Shown: positions 15,165 through 24,284, numbered from the stretch's first letter. The stretch is DNA of 64,000 bases from UBA3006 sp031401235 (GCA_031401235.1 JANNRJ010000030.1:62001-126000); one strand, 5' to 3'. The notes: generated from the sequence alone by a model not told the origin. Made by a program: numbers and translations.

Positions 15165-16200
15165 CGGACCACTTCAATTGCTCACCTCGACCAATTGATC
15201 GGGTCGCACGCTTACCGACAACGTGATCAAATTCGAATGCAAGAATCTCACCGGTACCTGGTCGTTTGACCCAAATGTTTTTGTCAGTCAATGTTTCGCC
15301 AGCAATGATCGGCGTAATAGAGACGACGGATGCGTAGGCAAAATCGATTGTTGGTTGTTCGCCGGGAAGAACGGCTTTGGAACCGCCACTGGCGGCATGG
15401 ACGATCTTTGATCCATCAATTAACTCTCGTAAACCGGTCGGATCAATGGAAATATCAATGTCTTCGCCGGTCCACGACTTGTCGCTAGTGAAATGTCGCT
15501 CAATGATTGACGCCCCAAGTGCGACGGCTGCCAGAGCCGGCAAATTAGATAGCGAATGATCCGAAATTCCAATCACCGTGTTTGGATAGGTATCACGCAA
15601 TTCGGTGATACATCCAAGTCGGACTGATTCATACGGTGTTGGATACATGCTCGTGCAATGAAGGAGAGCAAACTCTGCACCTTCTTCCTCGAGTGCCGCC
15701 ACAGTTCGCGCTATCGATGAATCGTCATTCATTCCGGTGCTCACAATCATGGGCTTGTGAAACTTGGCAATGTGGCGAAGGAGCGGAATGTTGTTGCATT
15801 CGCCGGATCCAATTTTGAATACCTCAACACCGAAAGTCGCCAATCGGTCGGCGGCTTCGCGTGAAAACGGAGTCGACAGGTAGATCAAACCACGCGATTC
15901 CGCATGCCTCTTACATCGGAGTTCCTCGTCTGGAGTAAGTGTGCACTCATCGATAATGTCCCAAATCGAACGCGTTGAGTTTCCAGGAATTACATCATTA
16001 GGGATCATTTCGTCGTCAACACCATGGGCTTGAAACTTGACGCACTCTCCACCAGCCTTGGCCACGTCATCAATCATGCGGATTGCCCGATCGATGTCGC
16101 CACCATGGTTGATGCCGATTTCTGGAATCACCAATGGGGAATGGATGTCGCCGACCAGCCGTCCTGCGATGCTGATTTCGCGTTGACCTACTGTCGTCAC
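15154..16200 (-). CDS. neuB: N-acetylneuraminate/legionaminate synthase
   Basis: PEP-dependent synthase forming the nine-carbon acid. The 348-residue protein has VIPEIGINHGGD, VKFQAH, LIYLSTPFSREAADRL, VFKIGSGECNNIPLL, MIVSTGM, GISDHSLS and IERHFT, the NeuB/LegI motif set, and ends with a SAF domain (KNIWVKRPGTG). It is clearly different from pseI at 199-1245. The start is a GTG at 16200 with a weak GGCGGG site. It heads the eight-gene minus-strand operon. Whether the product is neuraminic or legionaminic acid cannot be settled, since no LegB or LegC homologue is in view. Confidence 0.9.
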   Translation of the reverse strand: MTTVGQREISIAGRLVGDIHSPLVIPEIGINHGGDIDRAIRMIDDVAKAGGECVKFQAHGVDDEMIPNDVIPGNSTRSIWDIIDECTLTPDEELRCKRHAESRGLIYLSTPFSREAADRLATFGVEVFKIGSGECNNIPLLRHIAKFHKPMIVSTGMNDDSSIARTVAALEEEGAEFALLHCTSMYPTPYESVRLGCITELRDTYPNTVIGISDHSLSNLPALAAVALGASIIERHFTSDKSWTGEDIDISIDPTGLRELIDGSKIVHAASGGSKAVLPGEQPTIDFAYASVVSITPIIAGETLTDKNIWVKRPGTGEILAFEFDHVVGKRATRSIGRGEQLKWSDVE

Positions 16201-16217
16201 AACTACCCGCCGCTCAG

Positions 16218-16520
16218 TTAGCGGAGCAACCCAGTAACGGTGGTAACCGCGTAGGCGATGACCACGGAGACAAGCACGGTAAAAACAGCTCCGATGACGA
16301 CTGCACCTGCTCCGAGAGTTCCGGTTGCCAAAAGTCGACGTTGCTGATTTGGTGTCTTATATAGAGGTGTGATGCGATTGTCAACCCGAACGACGATTGG
16401 CTGTGATGGTCTGGCAGGCTTAGAGCGACCGACAAGAAAGATGGCGCCCAACGTGAGAATCACAACAAGCAATGATCTGATCGTCACGCCAGTGACAGAT
16501 TGACCAATGAGTGGAATCAT
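16218..16520 (-). CDS. Small two-helix membrane protein
   Basis: A protein of about 100 residues with two hydrophobic helices (SLLVVILTLGAIFLVG near the start and LGAGAVVIGAVFTVLVSVVI near the end) joined by a basic loop. No family is recognised. The start is unclear: ATG at 16520 would overlap the divergent protease start, while a GTG at 16487 gives 89 residues without overlap. Neither has a ribosome site. It is encoded 17 bases beyond the neuB start on the same strand, so it may be cotranscribed with the glycan operon or be an independent envelope gene. Confidence 0.5.
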   Translation of the reverse strand: MIPLIGQSVTGVTIRSLLVVILTLGAIFLVGRSKPARPSQPIVVRVDNRITPLYKTPNQQRRLLATGTLGAGAVVIGAVFTVLVSVVIAYAVTTVTGLLR

Positions 16521-17691
16521 GAACAATGACAACAGCACGGTGTCTATAAGCGTACTGCCGCCGCCAGTTCCAGCGCACGCCAATCGCGCGGGTTTCAATG
16601 CACTGCACTCGCTTCGACTGTGGTGGGCGTTGCCATTGCTGACAGTGGCATGGCTGGCAATGGCGGCCCTATTGGTCGCTTCACTTGTGCGAGTCCAGTA
16701 TTGGGAAGTGGCACCAGGCACCGCATCACAGGTTTCCGATCGCCTCTCGTTTGATTCACAGGTATTGAATCAAGTCACTCGCTATCCAGCGAAAACCCCC
16801 GTGCTATTTGTTACAGCATTTGGTGGTCAGATGAGCGCACTTGATGCGGTAATTGGCTGGATCGATCCAGATGTACAGGTTCAGACATTTGCCGAACGCT
16901 TTGGTACATCGACTCCGACCGAGCAGCGACGATTGGGTTTTGAATCCATGACGAGCGCCAAGCAAATTGCGGAGTATGTGGCGTTTAATCGTCTTGGTCT
17001 CGATGTGGCGATGAAGTATGGCGAAGTTGTTGTTGAGGAATTGGTGTGTCTGGATTTGCCGACGCGATTGAGTGCATGCAAGCAATTAAATCCAGGTGAC
17101 ACAATTACCGCTCTTGATGGGAATGAGATTGCGACTCTCGACGACCTGACCCGGATCATTATCCAGTACATACCTGGCGATGTCGTGACTTTAAGTGTCA
17201 TCGCTCACCAATCTTCGACCGCCGTCGATCGACGTGTCCAGTTAATTGCGGATCCTGACGATCCGAAGCGAACACTGGTCGGATTTATTCCGGCCGATAC
17301 ACGCACGGTTGATCTTCCTTTTGAAGTTGGAATTGACACCGATCGCATTGGCGGTCCGTCGGCTGGACTCGCTTTTACTTTGGCTTTACTAGATGAATTG
17401 ACGCCTGGAGACCTCAACGGTGGAGTAAAGGTGGCTGCGACCGGAACCATTTCGGACGATGAATCCGTTGGTGCCATTGGCGCCCTTCGGCAAAAGACAG
17501 TTGCGGTCAAAGCCGCAGGAGCGAAGGTATTTTTGGTCCCCGCTTCGCAAAGTGAACAAGAACTTGCTGCGGCTCGTCAGGTTGCTGGTACAAGTTTGCG
17601 GATCATTCCGGTGGCAAATCTGTCGGATGCGTTGCTTGCTTTGGCAGACCTCGGCGGCAGTGGTCTAACGAATGCCACAATACAGCTCTAA
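16507..17691 (+). CDS. PDZ/Lon-type serine protease, YlbL family
   Basis: A membrane-anchored protease of 394 residues. Residues about 38-60 form the membrane anchor (LTVAWLAMAALLVASLV). A PDZ-like module follows around residues 190-245 (LNPGDTITALDGNEI, YIPGDVVTLSV). The C-terminal third is a Lon (S16) catalytic domain: RIGGPSAGLAF with the nucleophile Ser near residue 285, and GALRQKTVAVKAAGA with the catalytic Lys about 43 residues later. The ATP-binding domain of Lon is absent. In actinobacteria this family usually sits beside DivIVA or UPF0182 genes, as here. Two starts are possible (ATG 16507 or 16519). Confidence 0.88.
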   Translation: MSGIMNNDNSTVSISVLPPPVPAHANRAGFNALHSLRLWWALPLLTVAWLAMAALLVASLVRVQYWEVAPGTASQVSDRLSFDSQVLNQVTRYPAKTPVLFVTAFGGQMSALDAVIGWIDPDVQVQTFAERFGTSTPTEQRRLGFESMTSAKQIAEYVAFNRLGLDVAMKYGEVVVEELVCLDLPTRLSACKQLNPGDTITALDGNEIATLDDLTRIIIQYIPGDVVTLSVIAHQSSTAVDRRVQLIADPDDPKRTLVGFIPADTRTVDLPFEVGIDTDRIGGPSAGLAFTLALLDELTPGDLNGGVKVAATGTISDDESVGAIGALRQKTVAVKAAGAKVFLVPASQSEQELAAARQVAGTSLRIIPVANLSDALLALADLGGSGLTNATIQL

Positions 17692-17711
17692 AACGGGCGT
17701 ACTCTTGACGC

Positions 17712-19649
17712 ATGGCGATTACCTTTTCGCGCCCTGACCCCTCATCGCCCGCCGCAGTTGGTGCGGCGCAGTTCACTGTCGGTCGGCGCGGATACGAACA
17801 AGATGAAGTTCGAGATTTTTTACGAATGGTCTCGGCCGAACTGGCGCGTTTACAGGAGCGAGAACGCTTTCTTGATAGCGAACTTCGAGCATTGCAAACC
17901 CGAGGAATGTCGGCCCCAGGTGTGCTTGATGAGGAAACGGTCACGACTTTATTGGGCGCCGAAACAGCCCGAGTATTAACGGTTGCTCGAGAAGCAGCCC
18001 AACAGATGCGCGCCCGGGCCGCTGAGTCTGCCGAGCGCTTAGTTCGCGAGGCAAGCGCCGATGCCACTCGAGTTCGGGAAGAAGCCGAAATTGAAGCCTC
18101 GCGGCGACGCAGTGATGTGGCTGTTGATGTTGAGGCCGAAATCGAACTTGCCAAACAACAAGGCCGCGAGATGGTCAACGAAGCTCGTGAGTATCGCGAG
18201 AAAGTACTTGCGGAAATGGCACGTCGTCGAGAATTAGCCAGAGAGCAAATTGAGCAAATTATTCACGGTCGCGATCATCTGTTGAGTGTGTTCGAACGCG
18301 CCAGCTCGGTTGCTCGTGATGTTGTAGGTGAGCTCAAGGAATTCGATGAAGTCTCGGACCAAGTTGCCAGAGTTGCATCAACTAGCAATCCGTCCGCAGC
18401 ACCGTTTGATTACGAAAAGGATCCCGAGGCATTACCAATTCCACCCGGTGATGCCATCGAGGTAGTTGATGCTGAATCGAGTGTTGAACTCATAGTTGAA
18501 GTTCCGGATTTGGTCGCCGAGGTTGAAGTGATTGAAGTTGTGACCAATGAGCCAGCAACTCCGACTTCCGAAATTACTCAACATAATTCGTTGGCAATGG
18601 TTGATCATCCCTCCAGCGAACCTGCCGAAACTGGTCGAATTGCGCAGGTAGTTCAGTTGTTTGGCAAGTCCAAAAAGGGAAAGATTTCTGAAATTGCGCC
18701 GCCTATCGAGGCAATTCCCGAAATTGACGAGCCGAAAGCACCATCTAATCAAGCGCCGAAGAAATCCGTGGACGACTTGTTCGCCAAATTGCGTGCAACA
18801 AGTACGAGTCAAGTCGCTAATGAAACACTCGCGTCAACCAAAAGTACGAGCCATTCAAGATTGGAAGTGGTGAAATCTCCGCCATCTGAGACAACTACGA
18901 CAAAATCCAAATCGTCAAAGGCTGACAAATCGGCGGGGAAGCGTCCGACTCCAAAGGCGGTCGTACCAAAGGTGGATGAATCGTTGTTTGTCCGACGGTC
19001 CGAAGTTCTTGACCCGCTCATCGTCACTATGACACGAAAGGTGAAGCGTGTATTAGCCGACGAGGAAAACTCGATCCTCACTTACCTTGAGGGTAAGAAA
19101 GCGTTAGTCGCCCTAGAGAAGGTTTTGCCCGAATCTTCAATCCAGATTCAGCAGTATGTGGAAGCCCTGACCGAAGACATTATGGCGGCGGCCATGAGTG
19201 GGGCCAAGTCCCTTTCGTCCAGCATGAAGTCTGATCTGCGGAAGAAGATCAGTAATGCATCGGTGATGCAGGTTCTTGCCAAAAGTATTGAGGACAACAT
19301 TGTTCGACCGCTGCGCGATCGGATTCAACGTTGTGTGGTTCAAAGCGATGGCAACCGCGACGAAATGTCAAGTTTGGTGAGAAGCGCGTATCGCGAGTGG
19401 AAAATTCAACGTATCGATAATCACGTTCCAGATCTCGCGTGCCTCGCCTATAGTCGGGGCGCATATCTCGTTCTTGATGCCGGTACGCCCGTGTGTTGGA
19501 TGGTTGACCCAAATGGTCCGGCATGTGCAGACGCTGAAGACAACGCACTCGCCGGTGCAACACCACTTGGAACTGAATTTCCGACTGGAAATTTGCATCC
19601 AACTGCACATGCTGGTTGCCGCTGCCTTGTGACACCGTCACTGGGCTAA
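17712..19649 (+). CDS. DivIVA-domain coiled-coil protein with phage-head-like C-terminus
   Basis: A 645-residue protein. The N-terminus (AAQFTVGRRGYEQDEVRDFL, near residues 18-37) is a DivIVA/Wag31 polar-targeting domain. Residues about 40-200 are Ala/Arg/Glu-rich coiled coil. Residues 225-415 are low-complexity acidic and Ser/Thr/Lys-rich linker. Residues about 420-590 are predicted helical. The last 55 residues contain spaced Cys and His residues (VCWMVDPNGPACADAEDN, then HPTAHAGCRCLV) resembling the C-terminal zinc-like knuckle of phage SPP1 gp7/Mu F minor head proteins. A role in polar growth or division scaffolding is likely from the first domain; the function of the tail is unknown. It lies 20 bases after the protease and ten before UPF0182. 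Confidence 0.75.
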   Translation: MAITFSRPDPSSPAAVGAAQFTVGRRGYEQDEVRDFLRMVSAELARLQERERFLDSELRALQTRGMSAPGVLDEETVTTLLGAETARVLTVAREAAQQMRARAAESAERLVREASADATRVREEAEIEASRRRSDVAVDVEAEIELAKQQGREMVNEAREYREKVLAEMARRRELAREQIEQIIHGRDHLLSVFERASSVARDVVGELKEFDEVSDQVARVASTSNPSAAPFDYEKDPEALPIPPGDAIEVVDAESSVELIVEVPDLVAEVEVIEVVTNEPATPTSEITQHNSLAMVDHPSSEPAETGRIAQVVQLFGKSKKGKISEIAPPIEAIPEIDEPKAPSNQAPKKSVDDLFAKLRATSTSQVANETLASTKSTSHSRLEVVKSPPSETTTTKSKSSKADKSAGKRPTPKAVVPKVDESLFVRRSEVLDPLIVTMTRKVKRVLADEENSILTYLEGKKALVALEKVLPESSIQIQQYVEALTEDIMAAAMSGAKSLSSSMKSDLRKKISNASVMQVLAKSIEDNIVRPLRDRIQRCVVQSDGNRDEMSSLVRSAYREWKIQRIDNHVPDLACLAYSRGAYLVLDAGTPVCWMVDPNGPACADAEDNALAGATPLGTEFPTGNLHPTAHAGCRCLVTPSLG

Positions 19650-19659
19650 CCTCCACTTC

Positions 19660-22605
19660 GTGCGGAACCCTGCTGATCTTCCCCCTCGTCGTCGTACCCC
19701 ATCGACTGGCGGATTTCGAATAAAAGCTCCTCGTCGGAGCAGGTTGATCGCAACGCTTTTCATTGGATTTATCGTCTTGCTATTTATCTCGGCGCGAAGT
19801 GTCGCTTCATTTTATGTGAATGTGTTGTGGCACAACTCGCTTGGTCGAAGTGATGTGTTGTGGGGTGTTATTGGTGCAAAAGCAATTCTCGGAGTGACGT
19901 TTGTTGCGGTCTTCTTCGCACTTCTGACGCTCAACATGTGGATCGCAGATCGCATGGCGCCAATTGTTATCGGAAATTCACCTGAGCAACGAGTACTTTC
20001 CGGATATCAGCAACTCGTTGGCCGACGTAAGTGGCTCGTTCGTCTGGTGGTGGCGGGGGTGCTTGGATTAATGGTCGGGCTGCCGACGATGAGTCAATGG
20101 CAAGAGTGGCTGCTATTTCGAAACTTTCAGCCGTTCGGAGTCAAGGACCCGCTGTTTCATCACGACATAAGTTTTTATGTTTTTCGCCTGCCTTTCATTG
20201 AATCCACGGTGAGTTGGTTGTTTGGTGCGCTTGTACTAATTACTTTGGTCACGGCAGTTTCGTATTATCTGAATGGCGGAATTCGTGTTCAGCCAGAAAT
20301 GCGCCACGTCACCCCGCAGGCAAAGGCTCACTTATCAGTCTTATTTGCTGCGCTTGCTCTCGTTCGTGCGGTGAGTTATTGGTTGTCGCGTTTTGAACTT
20401 ACGCGCTCAACACGCGGTGTCGTTCAGGGCGCCACATACACCGATGTCAATGCCCAATTGCCGGCAATCAACCTTATGATTCTGGTCTCGATCGCAGTGG
20501 CTTTACTGTTTTTGTGGAATGTACGCCAAAAGGGTTGGCGACTTCCGGTACTTGCAACCTTGATGTGGATAGTTGTCGCCGTCGCCGCTGGAACCATCTA
20601 TCCTGCAATCGTTCAGCGTTTTTCAGTTCAACCGAATGTAAGCACCAAAGAGATCCCGTACATTGCTCGCAATATTGTCGCCACAAAGTCGGCAATGGGG
20701 ATCGACGGTGTCGAACAGGTGCAGGTTTCATTTGGGACAATTACCGCCAAAGATGTGGAAACACACGACGCCCCGTTGCGGGATGTGCGCCAACTTGACC
20801 CAACGGAAATGCGCGATCGATTTGCCTTAGATGAAGGACTGAAGTCGTTTTATGCGATTCGGGATCTTGATGTCGACCGATATTCGGTTGATGGACGCAC
20901 TCAGCAGGTGGTCGTTGGTGCGCGTGAACTTAATCCTGAAGGCATCCCCAACCGAACCTGGGTTTCGCGACATTTGCTATATACCCACGGTTGTGGTCTG
21001 GTCGGTGCTCCGGCGAGCATCGTTACCGCCGATGGACGTCCGATGTATGTCGATCTTGACATCAAACGACCGCAGTTATACGTGGGCGAGAATCTCGGAT
21101 CATATTCAATTGTCGATACCAGCCAAATTGAGCAAGCGTGTCCCGATATTGTGCCAGCACCGTATACGGGCAATGGCGGAGTGAAACTATCGTCGCCCTT
21201 GCGCCGACTGGCATTTGCTGTGAATTTTGCCGAATACAACCTGTTCGGGTCGAATCTGATCACCAATGATTCGCGAATTATGTGGATTCGTGATGTCAAA
21301 GCGCGAGCAGAGAAAGTTGCACCATTTTTGCGATTTGACGCAGACCCGTATCCGGCTGTGGTGGACGGAAATGTTGTGTGGATCCTTGATGCATACACGA
21401 CCACCGATCGTTACCCCTATGCGCAGAAAGCAAATGTCTCCCAACTCACTGCTGGCAGCGGGCTAAACGCCAATTTTAACTACGTGCGAAACAGCGTGAA
21501 AGTTATCGTCGATGCCTATACCGGAGGCTTGACCTTGTACCTTGTCGATCCGACTGACCCGATTGCGGCGACCTGGGCACATGCGTTTCCAAAACTCATG
21601 ACGCCAGTGAGTGAAGCGTCTGCCGATCTTGTGTCGCACTTCAGATACCCAGAAGATCTCTTCCGAGTGCAGACGAACGTATTCGGGCGTTATCACTTTG
21701 ATGACGCGACGCTGTTCTTTAATCAAACCGCGGCATGGAGCGTGGCCCAATCGCCATCAACAGAGACAAACGGCAGCACTGGTTCAATTGCAAGCACTGA
21801 TATCGCAGTTGCCGCCGATGCGATCAATGTACAGGATGCAAATGTCACCAGATTCGAGCCGTACTACACAATATTTCATGAACCAAATAGCAACGAGACA
21901 TCAGGTGTGTTCTCGATGCTTCGACCATTTGTACCGTTTTCGTCCGACGATTCACGTAAAGAGTTGCGCGCATTCATGGTGGTCTCCAGTGACCCACGCA
22001 CGTACGGCAAGATCACGATCTATGAAATGACTGATCCTTTGCCAGACGGCCCTGCAACTATTGCTGCAGAATTTGGAAGCGATCCAACCGTGTCGCAACA
22101 GGTGACGTTGCTTGACCAACGAGGATCACGAGTTGTGTTCGGTGATCTGCAAATGGTCCCCGTTGCTAATGGTCTCGTATTCGTTCGACCGTTGTATGTG
22201 CGTCCTGATGACGCCAATGAAAAGCAAGTGTTTGTTCGCAAGTTCCTTGCTTCCTACAACAAAACTGTGGTGATTAGCGACGATTTAAGTAGTGCGATCG
22301 CCAAGCTCTTTCCAGGTTTCACAACTGACCTCGGAGATCGACTTGATGATGGCTCTGTGCCAAGTACGACAACCACCCCGGGTAGCACTGGATCCACGAC
22401 AACCGTTCCAACAACGATCGCGCCACCGTCGTCGATCGATACTGGATCAATGACAGCAAGTGAATTGCTCGCCCAAGCCGAAATTTCATTCAATGAGGCC
22501 GATGCAGCACTCGGGGCAACCCCGCCGAACTTTGCTCTGTATCAACAAAAACTCGACCAAGCTCGTGAATTTATTCGCCTAGCGATTCAACTTATTGGGA
22601 GTTAG
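19660..22605 (+). CDS. UPF0182 family membrane protein
   Basis: A 981-residue member of the UPF0182 family, which is widespread in actinobacteria and without a settled function. Seven hydrophobic helices occupy residues about 25-320. The large remainder is presumably outside the membrane, with motifs such as NIVATKSAMGID, TYTDVNAQLP, WVSRHLLYTHGCG and YPEDLFRVQTNVF that mark the family. Residues about 885-935 are a Thr/Ser/Pro-rich linker, followed by a helical end. The start is GTG ten bases after the DivIVA stop. Genes for Lon-type PDZ proteases are common neighbours. Confidence 0.92.
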   Translation: MRNPADLPPRRRTPSTGGFRIKAPRRSRLIATLFIGFIVLLFISARSVASFYVNVLWHNSLGRSDVLWGVIGAKAILGVTFVAVFFALLTLNMWIADRMAPIVIGNSPEQRVLSGYQQLVGRRKWLVRLVVAGVLGLMVGLPTMSQWQEWLLFRNFQPFGVKDPLFHHDISFYVFRLPFIESTVSWLFGALVLITLVTAVSYYLNGGIRVQPEMRHVTPQAKAHLSVLFAALALVRAVSYWLSRFELTRSTRGVVQGATYTDVNAQLPAINLMILVSIAVALLFLWNVRQKGWRLPVLATLMWIVVAVAAGTIYPAIVQRFSVQPNVSTKEIPYIARNIVATKSAMGIDGVEQVQVSFGTITAKDVETHDAPLRDVRQLDPTEMRDRFALDEGLKSFYAIRDLDVDRYSVDGRTQQVVVGARELNPEGIPNRTWVSRHLLYTHGCGLVGAPASIVTADGRPMYVDLDIKRPQLYVGENLGSYSIVDTSQIEQACPDIVPAPYTGNGGVKLSSPLRRLAFAVNFAEYNLFGSNLITNDSRIMWIRDVKARAEKVAPFLRFDADPYPAVVDGNVVWILDAYTTTDRYPYAQKANVSQLTAGSGLNANFNYVRNSVKVIVDAYTGGLTLYLVDPTDPIAATWAHAFPKLMTPVSEASADLVSHFRYPEDLFRVQTNVFGRYHFDDATLFFNQTAAWSVAQSPSTETNGSTGSIASTDIAVAADAINVQDANVTRFEPYYTIFHEPNSNETSGVFSMLRPFVPFSSDDSRKELRAFMVVSSDPRTYGKITIYEMTDPLPDGPATIAAEFGSDPTVSQQVTLLDQRGSRVVFGDLQMVPVANGLVFVRPLYVRPDDANEKQVFVRKFLASYNKTVVISDDLSSAIAKLFPGFTTDLGDRLDDGSVPSTTTTPGSTGSTTTVPTTIAPPSSIDTGSMTASELLAQAEISFNEADAALGATPPNFALYQQKLDQAREFIRLAIQLIGS

Positions 22606-22615
22606 CTGACGGTTT

Positions 22616-22999
22616 CTATTTGATCCTGCGCAATTGCTCAGCAATCACCGCAAGATCTTGTCGAAATGCAATTTGATAGCGAGCCTGTTCGTTGGCAATC
22701 CGAATTTGACTGACGCGAAGCTGTTCAAGCACTTCGCCCGAATTTGAATCACTTTCCTTGCTAGTGACTGCTTCTATGTCGGAGCTCAGTTCATGTAATT
22801 GGTGCGACAATTCTGCGGTCATGTTCGTAAGTCGAGAATCAATTGCAGTTATTCGTTGATCGATTCCATTCGCCGCGGCGGTAACAAGCGAGAGTTCATT
22901 AGTGCGTTTAGTGAGTTCGCTGCGCAATTGAGTCAGCTCTGAGCGGAGCACATCAAGGTCGGCGACGGTCGCCTTGGGTGTGCGAGAAAAGAGGGCCAT
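22616..22999 (-). CDS. Short coiled-coil protein
   Basis: A 127-residue protein that is almost entirely heptad-like coiled coil (LDVLRSELTQLRSELTKR, then IDQRITAIDSRLTNMTAEL). No signal peptide, membrane helix or known domain is visible. It converges with UPF0182, ten bases apart, and its start lies 54 bases before the tRNA-fMet on the other strand. Codon use fits the neighbours and the reading frame is the only long one on this strand. Function unknown; a role in envelope or division complexes is only suggested by the neighbours. Confidence 0.65.
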   Translation of the reverse strand: MALFSRTPKATVADLDVLRSELTQLRSELTKRTNELSLVTAAANGIDQRITAIDSRLTNMTAELSHQLHELSSDIEAVTSKESDSNSGEVLEQLRVSQIRIANEQARYQIAFRQDLAVIAEQLRRIK

Positions 23000-23053
23000 G
23001 TTGATCGAGGTTGTGATTCGTGTAGTGCTCTCGCTACCGTACAGCCTCTACGA

Positions 23054-23134
<81 letters not shown>

Positions 23135-23390
23135 AATTGCGGGGGTTTCGGTTCACGAAAGTGAGGCGAGACTTCCGTGATTTTCGGACATTCTAAATAA
23201 GAGGAAAATCTATGCGGGCACGGCAAGGTCCAACCTGAGAGTCGGTACTGTATTTGTTCCTGCCTTTTGCGAGGAGTACCGCAATCTCTGTCCCGGCCTC
23301 GTTTCGTGGCGGTAACTCAACTGTCCCTAGTACTTGAAATTCTTAGTACAGTCGTTCGACAAAGGTCGATCAGAGAGCCAAAGTATGGAC

Positions 23391-23426
23391 TTGCAAAGTA
23401 GCACTATCGTGCATATAATCATATGC
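23391..23426 (+). promoter_or_regulatory. Antitoxin/toxin promoter with palindromic operator
   Basis: TTGCAA (23391-23396), a 17-base spacer and a perfect TATAAT (23414-23419). The -10 box sits inside the palindrome GCATAT-AATC-ATATGC (23411-23426). A bound repressor would block polymerase, as with autoregulated toxin-antitoxin operons. An AAAGGGG ribosome site begins one base after the palindrome. Confidence 0.65.
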
Positions 23427-23440
23427 AGAAAGGGGTAATC

Positions 23441-23896
23441 ATGGCTCAATTGCTGTTCCAATCGAGTGATCTCCAGAAGCACCGCCGCAAGGTGCTGGAT
23501 GCTGGGCGAACTGATGAGGGAGCCGTTGTCCGCGACACTGATGGTACTACATTGCTACTTTTACCCAAGGTCCTCCACGATGGCCTTGAAGTGATGGTAG
23601 AGATGACTCAAGGTTTTCTCGTTGCGGCGGCTGCAATTGACCGAGATTCAACGCGTGCTTCGGAATTCGGTTCATTTGCCTGGATGGTGTTCTTGGATGC
23701 GGATGATCGAAAGGAATGTCTGTTTGATCTTCGTGATGCTTTGGCGCTGCTTGCGAACGGAAACAGAAGTGCATTTGAAGACGTTCTAGAGGCATGGCGA
23801 ATTACTGCAACTGAACTCTCCGACGAATTGCGCCGAACTGTGTTGCTTGGAAAATTACAAGACGATGATTTCGAAGAAGTCGACCGTCCGGTCTGA
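23441..23896 (+). CDS. Phd-like antitoxin candidate
   Basis: A 151-residue protein. The N-terminal part (FQSSDLQKHRRKVLDAGR, then AVVRDTDGTTLLLLP) follows the Phd/YefM pattern of a DNA-binding antitoxin: a short strand, a helix with basic residues and a beta hairpin. The C-terminal half is helical and acidic, ending in DDDFEEVDRP, which could wrap the partner. The ATG at 23441 has AAAGGGG five bases upstream; an earlier ATG at 23423 lies inside the operator and is unlikely. It overlaps the next gene by 32 bases. The family is recognised by pattern only. It is longer than typical Phd proteins (about 80 residues). Confidence 0.6.
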   Translation: MAQLLFQSSDLQKHRRKVLDAGRTDEGAVVRDTDGTTLLLLPKVLHDGLEVMVEMTQGFLVAAAAIDRDSTRASEFGSFAWMVFLDADDRKECLFDLRDALALLANGNRSAFEDVLEAWRITATELSDELRRTVLLGKLQDDDFEEVDRPV

Positions 23897-24284
23897 TCCG
23901 AGCCCCGGAGGGTACCGACCATACGTCTCAGCGCGTAGGCCCGGCGGCAAACCTTCGAAAAAGCCTGGTTTCAGAGTGCTGGTACACCGCAAATACCTAC
24001 CCATCTGGAACGAGATTCCTGAGCGTGCGGGTCTTGAGAATGCCCAGCAATTTTATGACCACGTGGCTTACACACCGGGAGTTATTCCTTCAGTCGGGTC
24101 GTCCGTAATCCTGAAAGGAAAAGCCGGCAAACCCATGAAGCCTGGATACTCGCGCACAATGCATTACTCCATAACTGGGGCAGGGCGTATCAACTACCAG
24201 TGGAGCAGAAAGGCAAAAGACGGAGCCAAAGGCGATGCACATCCGGTGGTCAAGATTCTTACAATCAATCTAGATTCCCATTAA
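23865..24284 (+). CDS. Toxin candidate, partner of the Phd-like protein
   Basis: A 139-residue basic protein with a disordered Lys/Arg/Pro start, then a compact domain (VLVHRKYLPIWNEIPERAG, QQFYDHVAY, GKAGKPMKPGYSRTMHYSI and VVKILTINLDSH). The order of strands, with basic and aromatic residues late in the chain (Tyr, Arg, His), is compatible with a small RelE-like ribonuclease, but no catalytic set can be assigned with confidence. It overlaps the antitoxin frame by 32 bases, and no separate promoter is seen. A TTG start at 23847 is possible. It ends 83 bases before the right attachment repeat. Confidence 0.55.
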   Translation: MISKKSTVRSDPSPGGYRPYVSARRPGGKPSKKPGFRVLVHRKYLPIWNEIPERAGLENAQQFYDHVAYTPGVIPSVGSSVILKGKAGKPMKPGYSRTMHYSITGAGRINYQWSRKAKDGAKGDAHPVVKILTINLDSH

